NCBI GenBank assembly: GCA_963761735.1
Contig: CAVXHQ010000007.1
Coordinates: 62,001-126,000, forward strand
Reading direction: 5' to 3'
Origin: CAVXHQ01 sp963761735
Lineage (GTDB): Bacteria > Pseudomonadota > Alphaproteobacteria > Rhodobacterales > Rhodobacteraceae
Length of the DNA stretch: 64,000 nt
The notes below the pieces were generated by a model, which did not search any database, was not told where the DNA came from, and saw only the letters and a list, made by a program, of their open reading frames with translations. The translations under genes and the position numbers were made by a program. This document shows, piece after piece, positions 44,857-53,955 of the stretch (positions are counted from its first letter, which is position 1; each line of letters starts with the position of its first letter).

Positions 44857-45777
44857 ATGACGCTGTTCATACTGCGACGGCTGCTACAGCTCGTGCCCGT
44901 CCTGATCGGCGTCCTGATCGTGGCCTTTGCGGTCACGCGCCTGACGCCGGGCGATCCGGCCGAGATCATGGGCGGCCTCGAGGCGCGCGAGGAGACCATC
45001 GCGGCGATCCGCGAAGACATGGGCCTGAACGAGCCGATACCTGTGCAATTCGCGATCTATGTCGGCAACGTCGCCCGCGGCGACCTCGGGCAATCCTATT
45101 ACAACGGCCGCAGCGTCAGCGGCCTGATCGCCGAAACGCTGCCGCGCACGGCCCTGCTGGCGCTGGTGGCGATGGTGTTCACGCTGGCCGTCGGTATTCC
45201 CACGGGCATCCTGTCGGCGCTGCGCAAGGACAGCTGGATCGACATCGGCGCGCGGTCCTTCGCCCTGATCGGCGTCTCGGCCCCGCCGTTCTTTGCCGGT
45301 CTTCTCGCCATCGTCCTGTTCGCCGGGTACCTGGGCTGGCTGCCGTCCTACGGCGTCGGCACCTGGCAGCATCTCGTGCTGCCGGGCATCACCCTGGGCC
45401 TGTCGAGCGCCGGTCTGGTGATGCGCCTGACCCGGTCGACCATGCTCGAGGTGCTCAACGAGAACTACATCCGTACCGCGCGGGCCAAGGGCCTGTCGGC
45501 GCGCGCCACCAACTATGGCCACGCGTTCCGCAATGCCGCGATCCCGGTCGTGACCATCGCGGGCCTGCAACTGGGCTCGTTGCTGTCCGGCGCGGTGCTG
45601 ACGGAAACCGTGTTCGCCTATCCCGGCATCGGGCGGCTACTGGTGCGCTCCATCTTCGAGCGGGATTTTCCGGTGGTGCAGGGCCTGATCCTGCTGATCG
45701 CGGTGATCTATCTCGTCGCCAATCTGCTGGTCGACCTGCTGTATACCGCCATCGACCCGCGGATCGAATACCGATGA
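44857..45777 (+). CDS. Peptide ABC transporter permease, DppB type
   Basis: A 306-residue inner-membrane permease with six predicted helices (first at residues ~8-28, TLFILRRLLQLVPVLIGVLI). The periplasmic loop after helix 1 has TPGDPAEIMGG, and the EAA loop is TARAKGLSARATNYGHAFRNA. It pairs with the downstream permease, whose start overlaps this stop by 4 bp. Confidence 0.93.
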   Translation: MTLFILRRLLQLVPVLIGVLIVAFAVTRLTPGDPAEIMGGLEAREETIAAIREDMGLNEPIPVQFAIYVGNVARGDLGQSYYNGRSVSGLIAETLPRTALLALVAMVFTLAVGIPTGILSALRKDSWIDIGARSFALIGVSAPPFFAGLLAIVLFAGYLGWLPSYGVGTWQHLVLPGITLGLSSAGLVMRLTRSTMLEVLNENYIRTARAKGLSARATNYGHAFRNAAIPVVTIAGLQLGSLLSGAVLTETVFAYPGIGRLLVRSIFERDFPVVQGLILLIAVIYLVANLLVDLLYTAIDPRIEYR

Positions 45778-46616
45778 CCGCGCGCTCGCCCCTGATGCTG
45801 GAACTGCGGCGCAGCCGGATCACGCAGATCTCCCTTGCGGTCGCGCTGATCTATGTCTTCGGCGCCATCGCCGGGCCGTGGCTGGCGCCCTACGATCCGA
45901 ACGCGATCCTGTCGCGCCCCCGGCAACCGCCGTCCTGGCAATTCGTCATGGGCACCGACGAGATCGGGCGCGACCTGTTCAGCCGCATCCTGTACGGCAC
46001 TCGCGTCGCCTTTACGGTCGCCCTCGTCGCCACCTCCATCGGGCTGGTCGTGGGCGGGATACTGGGGCTTATCGCGGGATATTTTTCGGGGTTTGCCGAT
46101 TCCATCGTGATGCGCACGATGGATGTCCTGCTCGCCTTTCCGGGCCTTTTGCTGGCGCTGGCGATCATCACGATCCTCGGGCCGGGGCTGACCAATGCGA
46201 TGATCGCCATCGGCGTCGGCGGCATCCCCGAATACGCCCGCCTGATGCGGGGCGAGGTGCTGGGCCTGCTGAACCGCGATCACGTGCTTGCGGCGCGGTC
46301 CATCGGGGCGAAAGATCTGCGGGTGATCGTGAAACACCTGATCCCCTTCGCGGTGCCCACCATGCTGGTCTATTCCACCGCGCAACTCGCCCGCGCCGTC
46401 CTCACCGAGGCGGGGCTGAGCTATCTCGGCCTCGGTGTGCAGCCGCCGATCCCGTCATGGGGCGCGATGATCGCCACCGGGCAGAAACACCTGACGACGA
46501 CGCCGATGATGGCGATCTTTCCCGGCCTTGCGATCATGATCCTGATCTTCGTGCTGAACATCCTGGGCGACAGCCTGCGCGACGCCCTCGATCCGCATCA
46601 GCGCGGCAAGGCGTGA
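45774..46616 (+). CDS. Peptide ABC transporter permease, DppC type
   Basis: A 280-residue permease. Typical parts: helix 1 near residues 19-40, the N-terminal GTDEIGRDLFSRILYGTRVA and the EAA loop ARSIGAKDLRVIVKHLIPFA. The ATG overlaps the stop of the DppB-type gene. Together they form the translocation pore. Confidence 0.93.
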   Translation: MTARSPLMLELRRSRITQISLAVALIYVFGAIAGPWLAPYDPNAILSRPRQPPSWQFVMGTDEIGRDLFSRILYGTRVAFTVALVATSIGLVVGGILGLIAGYFSGFADSIVMRTMDVLLAFPGLLLALAIITILGPGLTNAMIAIGVGGIPEYARLMRGEVLGLLNRDHVLAARSIGAKDLRVIVKHLIPFAVPTMLVYSTAQLARAVLTEAGLSYLGLGVQPPIPSWGAMIATGQKHLTTTPMMAIFPGLAIMILIFVLNILGDSLRDALDPHQRGKA

Positions 46617-46646
46617 CGCAACCGCCACAACAACGGAGACGATACC

Positions 46647-47475
46647 ATGACCACACTCAGCTATGATTTCGAGGACGCGGTGGCGATCGTCACCGGGGCC
46701 GCGCGCGGCGTCGGCCGCGAGATCGTGAACCTGTTCGTGGCCTCCGGCGCCCGCGTCGTCGCCGCCGACCGCGACGCCGAGGGGCTGCATGAAACCTGCG
46801 CGCCGCACGGAGACCGGGTGCGCGGCATCGAGGCGGACGTCAGCACCGAGGCGGGTGCTGCGGCCATCGTGGCAGAGGCGACAGGCGGGTTCGGCGCGCT
46901 GGATATCTGCGTCAACAACGCCGCCGTCGCGCCACATGCGAACCTGTTCGACGAAACCGTCGAGGTCTGGGACACGGTGTACGGCGTCAACTGCCGCGGC
47001 ACGTTCCTGATGACCCGCGAGGCGGGCAAGGCGATGATCGCGCAGGGGCGCGGCGGGCGGATCGTCAACTTCTCGTCGGGCGTGTCCAGCCGGGGATCGG
47101 CCGGGGCGGCGGCCTATGCGTCGAGCCGGGCTGCCACCGAAGTCCTTCAGCCGGGTCGCGGCGATAGAACTGGCGCCGCACGACATCCTGCTCAACACCG
47201 TCAGCCCCGGCCTGATCGACACCCAGCCCAAACCGCTGCCGCCGGGCATGGCCGAAGGCCTTGCAAAACGCATCCCCACCCTGCCGCTTGCGCGTGCGGG
47301 CCTGCCCGAAGAGGTGGCGCAACTGGTGATGTGGCTGTCGTCGCCCGGGGCGAGCTATGTAACGGGGGCCGTCTATACCGTCGATGGCGGCGCCGGCGTC
47401 GGCACGCGGGCGGGGCACGAAATCGTCGACGACGACACCCGCTATGACTGGGTCACCGGCCGGACGCGAAACTGA
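46647..47475 (+). pseudogene. SDR-family oxidoreductase, frameshifted
   Basis: A short-chain dehydrogenase/reductase (about 275 aa if joined). The first frame has TGAARGVGREIV (cofactor site), NNAAVAPHA and FSSGVSSRGSAGAAAYASSR; the expected YxxxK has Arg in place of Lys. One extra base near 47145 shifts the frame; the rest, SFSRVAAIELAPHDILLNTV to YTVDGGAGVGTRAGHEI, follows in frame +1. Start has GGAGAC upstream. Both the Lys change and the shift suggest loss of function, although a sequence error is possible for the latter. Confidence 0.8.
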
Positions 47476-47488
47476 GGGAGAGAGCCCT

Positions 47489-48505
47489 GTGACCCTTCTC
47501 GAGGTCGACGACCTGCGCACCACGTTCAACACCCCGAACGGTCCCCTGACGGCCGTCGACGGCGTATCGTTTCGCGTCGCCGAAGGTGAGACGCTGGGCA
47601 TCGTCGGCGAGAGCGGCAGCGGCAAGTCGGTGACGGCACTGTCGATCCTGGGGCTGACCGGATCGGCGCGCAGCGAGGGGGCGGTGCGGTTCGGCGGGGA
47701 CGACCTGCTGCGCCTGTCGGACGCGGCGATGCGGCGCATCCGGGGCGCGCGTATCGCGATGATATTCCAGGACCCGATGACCTCGCTCAACCCCGTTCTG
47801 CGGATCGGGCGGCAGTTGACGGAAACGATCCGCCTGCACACCGATGCGAGCCGCGCGCAGGCCACGGACCGGGCGGTCGACCTGCTGGAAACGGTGGGGA
47901 TACCGGACGCGCGACGACGGCTGCGCGACTATCCGCACCAGTTCTCGGGGGGCATGCGGCAGCGGGTGATGATCGCCATCGCGCTGGCCTGCAACCCCGC
48001 GCTGGTGCTGGCGGACGAGATTACCACGGCGCTCGACGTGACCATTCAGGCGCAGGTTCTCGCCCTGCTGAAACGGCTGGCGGCGGAACGGCGGACGGCC
48101 TTCGTGATGATCACCCACGACCTTGGGATCGTCGCCGGCATGGCCGACCGGGTGGCGGTGATGTACGCGGGCCAGATCGTCGAGACGGCCCCGACCGCCG
48201 CCCTTTTTGCCGACCCCCGGATGCCCTATACGGCGGGCCTGCTCGCCTCCCTGCCCCGCATGGACGGCGACCGCACGCAGCCGCTCGTACCGATCGAAGG
48301 GGCACCGCCGAACCTTGCCGATCCGCCCGCAGGCTGCCGGTTCCGGCCCCGCTGCGCCCACGCCCGCGCCATCTGCGAGGCGCGCCCGCCCGCCCTGCGC
48401 GCCGTGGCGGGCGACGATCATCTGGCGCGCTGCTGGGCGACGCAGGACGCGGCGGGCGGCGGCTGGCTTGTCGGGCGCGATCTGCGCGTCCCGGAGGTGC
48501 GCTGA
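47489..48505 (+). CDS. Peptide ABC transporter ATPase, DppD type
   Basis: A 338-residue ATPase. Walker A is VGESGSGKSVTALS (residues ~42-55), the Q-loop MIFQDPMTSLNPVL, signature FSGGMRQRVMIAIAL, and Walker B LVLADEITTALDV with Ile where Pro is usual. The C-terminal oligopeptide domain has a Cys cluster (GCRFRPRCAHARAICEA) for a 4Fe-4S or structural site. Start GTG has GAGGGAGAG upstream. Confidence 0.93.
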   Translation: MTLLEVDDLRTTFNTPNGPLTAVDGVSFRVAEGETLGIVGESGSGKSVTALSILGLTGSARSEGAVRFGGDDLLRLSDAAMRRIRGARIAMIFQDPMTSLNPVLRIGRQLTETIRLHTDASRAQATDRAVDLLETVGIPDARRRLRDYPHQFSGGMRQRVMIAIALACNPALVLADEITTALDVTIQAQVLALLKRLAAERRTAFVMITHDLGIVAGMADRVAVMYAGQIVETAPTAALFADPRMPYTAGLLASLPRMDGDRTQPLVPIEGAPPNLADPPAGCRFRPRCAHARAICEARPPALRAVAGDDHLARCWATQDAAGGGWLVGRDLRVPEVR

Positions 48506-48506
48506 G

Positions 48507-49514
48507 ATGGATGTGACGCTCGGCAAAGAGGCACCGCCGCTGCTGGATGTCCGCGACCTGCGGGTGGCGTTCGCCCTGCCCCGCACCTCGATCCGTCAGG
48601 TCGAAAGACGCAGCCTCGTCGCGGTCGACGGCATCACCTTCTCGATCCGGCGAGGCGAGACCCTGAGCCTCGTCGGCGAATCCGGCTCCGGCAAATCCAC
48701 GACGGGCCGCGCGATCCTGCGCCTGCCGCCGCCCACCAGCGGCTCGGTGACATTCGACGGCACCGACATGTCGACGCTGGGCCCGGGGGACATGCGCGAC
48801 ATGCGCCGCCGGATGCAGATGATATTCCAGGACCCGTTCGCCTCGGTGAACCGCCGCATGACGGTAGCCGAAATCGTCGCCGAACCGCTGGTGGTGCACG
48901 ACCTGGCCAAGGGCGCGGCGCTCAAGGCGCGGGTGCGCGAGCTGATGGATCTCGTCGGCCTCGATCCCGACTGGGCCGCGCGCTATCCGCACGAGTTTTC
49001 GGGCGGGCAGTTGCAACGGATCGGCATCGCCCGGGCGCTGGCCGTGGGGCCGGACCTGATCGTCGCGGACGAGCCGGTGTCGGCCCTCGATGTCTCGATC
49101 CAGGCGCAGATCGTGAACCTGCTGGTCAAGCTGCAAAAGGATCTCGGCCTGACGATGCTGTTCATCGCCCACGATCTGGCCGTGGTGCGGCACCTGTCGA
49201 CGCGGGTGGCGGTCATGTACCTCGGGCGGCTGGTGGAAATCGCCGACTGCGACGCGCTCTATGCGCACCCGCGCCACCCCTATACCCGCGCCCTGCTCAG
49301 CGCCATTCCGGTGCCCGATCCCGTTGCAGAGGCCCGGCGCGACCCGATCCTGCTCGACGGCGAGGTGCCCAGCCCGGTCAATCCGCCGTCGGGATGCCGG
49401 TTCCGGACGCGGTGCTGGAAGGCGCGGGCGCTGTGTGCCGAGGTCGAACCGCCCCTGACGGAATTGTCGCCCGGCACACTGGCGGCCTGCCATTTCCCCG
49501 AACCTGCCGACTAG
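48507..49514 (+). CDS. Peptide ABC transporter ATPase, DppF type
   Basis: A 335-residue ATPase partner. Walker A is VGESGSGKSTTGRAIL (residues ~55-70), Q-loop MIFQDPFASVNRR, signature FSGGQLQRIGIARAL, Walker B LIVADEPVSALDV, and C-terminal GCRFRTRCWKARALC. It begins 1 bp after the preceding stop. It completes the five-part importer that starts at 43160. Confidence 0.94.
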   Translation: MDVTLGKEAPPLLDVRDLRVAFALPRTSIRQVERRSLVAVDGITFSIRRGETLSLVGESGSGKSTTGRAILRLPPPTSGSVTFDGTDMSTLGPGDMRDMRRRMQMIFQDPFASVNRRMTVAEIVAEPLVVHDLAKGAALKARVRELMDLVGLDPDWAARYPHEFSGGQLQRIGIARALAVGPDLIVADEPVSALDVSIQAQIVNLLVKLQKDLGLTMLFIAHDLAVVRHLSTRVAVMYLGRLVEIADCDALYAHPRHPYTRALLSAIPVPDPVAEARRDPILLDGEVPSPVNPPSGCRFRTRCWKARALCAEVEPPLTELSPGTLAACHFPEPAD

Positions 49515-49523
49515 ATCGCCGCC

Positions 49524-50429
49524 TCAGCCGCGCACCTCGCCGCGCAGCCACGACCGGAACTGTACCACGCGCGGCAGCTGCGCCTTGTCCTGCGCCGTCA
49601 CCAGATAATAGCCGCCCGGCCCGTTCACCCGCACACCGAAGGGTGCGACGAGATTGCCCACCGCGATGTCCCGTTCCACCAGAAAGCTGGGCAGCAGCGC
49701 CACGCCAAGACCCGCGATCGCCGCCTGAAGCACCATGAAGAAATGTTCGAGCCGCAGGCCCCACCGCATCCCCGCGGGGTCCGTTCCGGTCGACCGGAAC
49801 CAGTGATCCCAGGACTGCGGGCGCGTCGAATGCACGATCAGATCGTGACGGCGCAGCATGTCCGGGCTGTCGAGGGGATAGGGCCCGTCCATCGTGCGCG
49901 GGCTGCACACGATCAGCAGCTCCTCGGACATGATCGGTTCTGCCAGACAGCCCTTCCATTCGCCGAACCCGAACCGGATCGCGGTATCGAGCGTCGCGTC
50001 GAGCAGCTGGACGGTTTCGCCCGCGGGCGCGTCGCTCGACACGATGTTGAGCGACAGGTCGGGATGGTTGTGCTGAAACGAGGCGAGGCGCGGGATCAGC
50101 CATTTGGTGCCGAACGTCGGCAGTATCCCCACGGTCAGCGTGCCCTTGCCCACGCCCGTAGAGATCAGCTCCTTGGTCCCTGCCTCCAGCCGGCCCAGCG
50201 CCTCGCTGACCAGATCGGCGTAATAGCGGCCCTGATCGGTCAGCTCGATCGTGTGGCTGCGCCGGGTGAACAACTCGACCTCGAGATAGGTCTCGAGCGA
50301 TTTCACCATCCGGCTCGCCGCACTCTGCGTCACGTTCAGCTCGGCGGCGGCGCGGGTAAAGCTGCCGTGCCGCGCCGTTGCCTCGAAGGTGCGCAGCCCG
50401 TTCAGCGACGGCAGGATCCTGGCAGTCAT
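49524..50429 (-). CDS. LysR family transcriptional regulator
   Basis: A 301-residue LTTR of the GcvA-like type. The HTH is LRTFEATARHGSFTRAAAELNVTQSAASRMVKSLE (split here by position, residues ~12-46), followed by a periplasmic-binding-like effector domain. The ATG at 50429 is chosen over 50435 because GGAGG is 7 bp before it but only 1 bp before the other. It is divergent from the DUF885 operon and convergent with the first ABC operon, so it likely regulates the former. Confidence 0.9.
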   Translation of the reverse strand: MTARILPSLNGLRTFEATARHGSFTRAAAELNVTQSAASRMVKSLETYLEVELFTRRSHTIELTDQGRYYADLVSEALGRLEAGTKELISTGVGKGTLTVGILPTFGTKWLIPRLASFQHNHPDLSLNIVSSDAPAGETVQLLDATLDTAIRFGFGEWKGCLAEPIMSEELLIVCSPRTMDGPYPLDSPDMLRRHDLIVHSTRPQSWDHWFRSTGTDPAGMRWGLRLEHFFMVLQAAIAGLGVALLPSFLVERDIAVGNLVAPFGVRVNGPGGYYLVTAQDKAQLPRVVQFRSWLRGEVRG

Positions 50430-50480
50430 GTTCATTCCTCCAACTCATGCACGAACGATCTTAAGGACAGTTGAGTGCGT

Positions 50481-50495
50481 CACCGTTAGGCGGTG
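50481..50495. promoter_or_regulatory. Inverted repeat in the LysR / DUF885 divergent region
   Basis: CACCG-TTAGG-CGGTG lies midway between the divergent starts, 52 bp from the LysR gene. It is a candidate activator site. Confidence 0.4.
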
Positions 50496-50581
50496 GACTA
50501 CACTCAGAAAACACCCGCAGCGCCCCGCGCGCCCGCCATGGCACACCCCGGTCATCAGGCGTCACAACGAACGGAGACGAC

Positions 50582-51760
50582 ATGAGTCTTTCTGCCATCG
50601 GCCACGAGCTTACCGCCGTCACAATGGGCATCGACGTCTATGAGCGCAAGAAGAACGACGGCCGAAGCCTGCTCGACGGCGAAGGGCTGGTGCCGATCTA
50701 CATGGGGTCCGATATCGTGGCGCCGCGCGATTACGCCGGCTGGGACGCGGTGAACGACGATCTGGCAAAGCTGCGAAAATCGGTCGATGCGCTGGCACCC
50801 TCTGCCAGGCAGGTATTCCTTGATGGAATGATGATGTCGCTCAAGGTGGCGGTCCGGCTGTTTTCGGGCGGCTCTCCCACCTTCGAGGAAAAGGTGACCG
50901 ATCTGGTCGGCGCGCCGCGCGGCAAGGTTGACGATGCGGTCATCGAGACGGCGCGCGACAACCTCGACCGGTTGCTGACGCGCGCGGGCATCACCCGCGG
51001 CAAACTGCCCGACCGGGTCTCGCAATGGGAAAACGTCCGGGTGCTGGCGGTCGGCGATCTTGAGACGATGTTCACCGATCTGATGGAGACGGCGCGCGCC
51101 CGCACCGCCGAGATGATCTTCGACACCGGCGACTATACGATGGCGCTGAACCCGGTCAGCGACGTGCCCTATACCGCGCGGTGCAATTTCGACGAAGGCC
51201 TGATGGATCTGAACACGGATCTCAGCTTTACCCGCGCCGCCCTGAAACACCTCGTCTGCCACGAGGTCTATCCCGGCCATTCAACGCAGCTTTTGTACAC
51301 CCGCGCCGAGGTCGACGCGGGCCGCGCCACCGAGGACGCGCTGCTGATCACCGCCAATGCCATCACCGGGTGCGTACAGGAGGGGATCGGCGATCAGGGC
51401 GTGCAGCTGATCGACTGGATCGAGGACGACGACGACCAGATCCATCTCGAATTGCGGCGGTTGCGCTCCGCCGCGCAAACCACGGCGACCTGGGCCTATA
51501 TGGTCGAGGGCAAGCCCGCCGAAGAGGTGATGACCTATCTGCGCGACATCGCCATGGGACAGGAGGCCTGGGCGCGGGGCCGTCTGCGCATGGCCGCGCA
51601 TCCGTTCCGCGGCCCGTTCATCGCGTCCTACTGGGCGGGCAACGAGGCGGTGCGCACGGTGCGCGAACGCGTGCGACCCGATCAGCGCGAGGATTTCCTG
51701 CGCGTTCTGTACGGCCGTGCCAACAGCCCGCGCAGCCTCGATATGTTTCCAGCGGAGTGA
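50582..51760 (+). CDS. DUF885-like putative metallopeptidase
   Basis: A 392-residue protein with the zinc-peptidase-like motif HEVYPGH (in KHLVCHEVYPGHSTQLLY) that marks DUF885 proteins. It is shorter than the ~550-residue norm, lacking part of the N-terminal region. Start 50582 has GGAGAC upstream. With a peptide importer next door, hydrolysis of imported peptides is a reasonable guess. First gene of a long plus-strand run. Confidence 0.75.
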   Translation: MSLSAIGHELTAVTMGIDVYERKKNDGRSLLDGEGLVPIYMGSDIVAPRDYAGWDAVNDDLAKLRKSVDALAPSARQVFLDGMMMSLKVAVRLFSGGSPTFEEKVTDLVGAPRGKVDDAVIETARDNLDRLLTRAGITRGKLPDRVSQWENVRVLAVGDLETMFTDLMETARARTAEMIFDTGDYTMALNPVSDVPYTARCNFDEGLMDLNTDLSFTRAALKHLVCHEVYPGHSTQLLYTRAEVDAGRATEDALLITANAITGCVQEGIGDQGVQLIDWIEDDDDQIHLELRRLRSAAQTTATWAYMVEGKPAEEVMTYLRDIAMGQEAWARGRLRMAAHPFRGPFIASYWAGNEAVRTVRERVRPDQREDFLRVLYGRANSPRSLDMFPAE

Positions 51761-51765
51761 GCCCC

Positions 51766-52845
51766 ATGAAAATCACCATCATCGGCGCGGGCGCCATCGG
51801 CGGCCTTGCGGGCGCGTATATGTCTGAGGCGGGCCACGATGTGACCCTTGTCGATCGCTGGGCCGAACACGTCGACGCGATGAACGCCAGAGGCCTGTTC
51901 ATCGACGGCGTGCGCGGCGAAAAGACGGTGAAGGTGCGGGCCATGACCCCCGACCAGCTTGCCGGCGACCTCGGCACCGTGCTGATCGCCACGAAATCGC
52001 AGCACGCGGTCGAGGCGGTGGAGCAGCTCATCCCGCTGATGACGTCCGAAACCTGCGTCGTATCGTTTCAGAACGGGTTCAACGAACCGGACATGATCGC
52101 CGCCCTGAACGATGCGGGCCTGCCCGGCGACGCGATGGTCATGGGCTCTATCCCGAACTATGGCGGCGCGCTGGTCGATCCCGGATACATCGAATACGTC
52201 CACGAGGGCCCGGTCCAGCTGGGCGAGATGGACGGGAGCGACAGCGCCCGGCTGCACGAACTCGGCGACGCGCTGTCGGCACTGACCGACGTGCAATACT
52301 CCGATCACATCTGGGGCCAGATCTGGGCCAAGGAGGTCTACGCCTCGCAGGTCGTGTTCTCGGCGTTGGCCGACGCGCGCATCCGCGATACGCTGGGAGA
52401 CGAGCGCTACGCCCGCATCGCCGGCGCGGTGGTGAAAGAAGCCCTCGAGATCGCGGACGCCAAGGGCATCGACGTGCAGGCCTTCGATTTCTTCGACCCC
52501 GCGAACTACCGGGTGAAGACGGCGGACGATACGCGCAAGCTGCTCGACAACATCAACCACGCGATCTGGCTGCTGAAGAAGGATCAGGACGGCAAGACCC
52601 ATGATTTCAAGAAGAAGGGGTCGGGGATCTGGTGGGACATCGTCTATCGCAAGCGGCCCTCGGAAACACGCTCGTCGTCGGGCAAGCTGATCGGTTTCGG
52701 CAAGGAAGCGGGCGCGGACACACGGTTGAACGAAAAAATGTTCGGGATGATCTACGAGATCGAGGACGGCAAACGCGAACTCGGCTTCCACAACTTCGAT
52801 GAACTCGAGGCCTATGTGTCCGAATGCGGAAAGACGTTACCATGA
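51766..52845 (+). CDS. Ketopantoate reductase-like (ApbA/PanE) protein
   Basis: A 359-residue NAD(P)-dependent reductase. The Rossmann motif is ITIIGAGAIGGLAGAYM at the N-terminus; middle features are LIATKSQHA, SFQNGFNEP and the C-terminal helical domain. PanE itself is ~300 aa; this longer form and its context suggest another 2-keto acid or amino-acid-derived substrate. Start 51766 lies 5 bp after the preceding stop. Confidence 0.85.
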   Translation: MKITIIGAGAIGGLAGAYMSEAGHDVTLVDRWAEHVDAMNARGLFIDGVRGEKTVKVRAMTPDQLAGDLGTVLIATKSQHAVEAVEQLIPLMTSETCVVSFQNGFNEPDMIAALNDAGLPGDAMVMGSIPNYGGALVDPGYIEYVHEGPVQLGEMDGSDSARLHELGDALSALTDVQYSDHIWGQIWAKEVYASQVVFSALADARIRDTLGDERYARIAGAVVKEALEIADAKGIDVQAFDFFDPANYRVKTADDTRKLLDNINHAIWLLKKDQDGKTHDFKKKGSGIWWDIVYRKRPSETRSSSGKLIGFGKEAGADTRLNEKMFGMIYEIEDGKRELGFHNFDELEAYVSECGKTLP

Positions 52846-53955
52846 GCGATCGACAAGAAACTCGGCGTCGGCGTCATCGGCACCCATGCCTGGGCCGACA
52901 AGGCGCACCTGCCCGGTTATGCCGCCCACACCTCCGTCGACATCGTCGCCGTCTGCGACGTGGACGAGGACCGCGCGCGGGCGGCGGCGGAGAAGTTCGG
53001 CGCAAGAAAAGTATACACCGACGCCGCAGATCTGATCGCCGACGCCGAGGTGCAGATGGTCGACGTCTGCACGCCGACGCACACGCACCTGCCCCTGTCG
53101 CTGGACGCAATCGCCGCCGGAAAGCATGTGCTGTCCGAAAAGCCGCTGCACACGCAAGCCGCCCCCGCCTTCGACGCCGCCGCCCGGGCGGATGCCGCCG
53201 GTGTGCGGACCAAGCTCGGCTTCACCTTCCGCTATTCGCCCGCGATCCGCTGGCTTCAGGCCGCCGTGGCCTCGGGCGAGCTGGGTGAAATCTATCACAT
53301 CCACGGGTTCGAGCAGAACCAGCAGTGGCTCGATCCCGATTATCCCCTGCGCCAGATCGCCCCCGATGCCAGACGCGACGAACTCATCCCCTCGTCGATC
53401 GTCGGCTACGGCAGCCACCTGATCGACCTGATGCGCTGGATCGGCGGCGAGTTCGGTTCCGTGGTGTCCAGCATGAAGAATTTCATCCCCGAGCGGGTGA
53501 TCCGGGGCGAGGAAGGACGCCAGCGCATCCTCATCGACGACGGCACCGTGGGCCTGGTGGAATACAAGAGCGGCGCGCAGGCGACGTTGCAGACGAGCTA
53601 TGTCGCCGTCGGCAATTACCCGGGCGTCGAGGTGCGGGTCTACGGCTCCAAGGGCGCGGCCATCGCGCGGCTGATTTCGGAGTACGACGTGCAGGAAACG
53701 CTGATGGTCGCCACGAAAGAGAACTTCGAGTTCCGCAAACTGGACCTGCCGGACAGCACCCTGCCACCGGGCACCACGCTGGCGACGCCGTGGCCGGAGC
53801 TCTATTACCGCAATCTGGTATGCCACTTCGTCGACGAGATCCTCGACGACAAACCGCAGGAATGCACCTTCCACGACGGCGCCAAGTCACAGGAAATCGT
53901 CGACGCTTTCATCCTCGCCCACAATGAGCGGCGCTGGGTCGAGGTGGGGAAATGA
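52842..53955 (+). pseudogene. Gfo/Idh/MocA oxidoreductase, frame break at the start
   Basis: A ~369-residue NAD(P)-dependent oxidoreductase. Rossmann motif GVGVIGTHAWADKAHLPGY, then VAVCDVDEDRA, VDVCTPTHTHLPL, the catalytic EKPLHTQA and GYGSHLIDLMRW. The body is fully open from 52846, but the only ATG (52842, overlapping the previous stop) is one base out of frame; one base must be lost within the first six codons to join them. Otherwise the first in-frame start codon is a GTG at 52960, which would remove the cofactor site. A sequencing error is likely. Confidence 0.7.
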
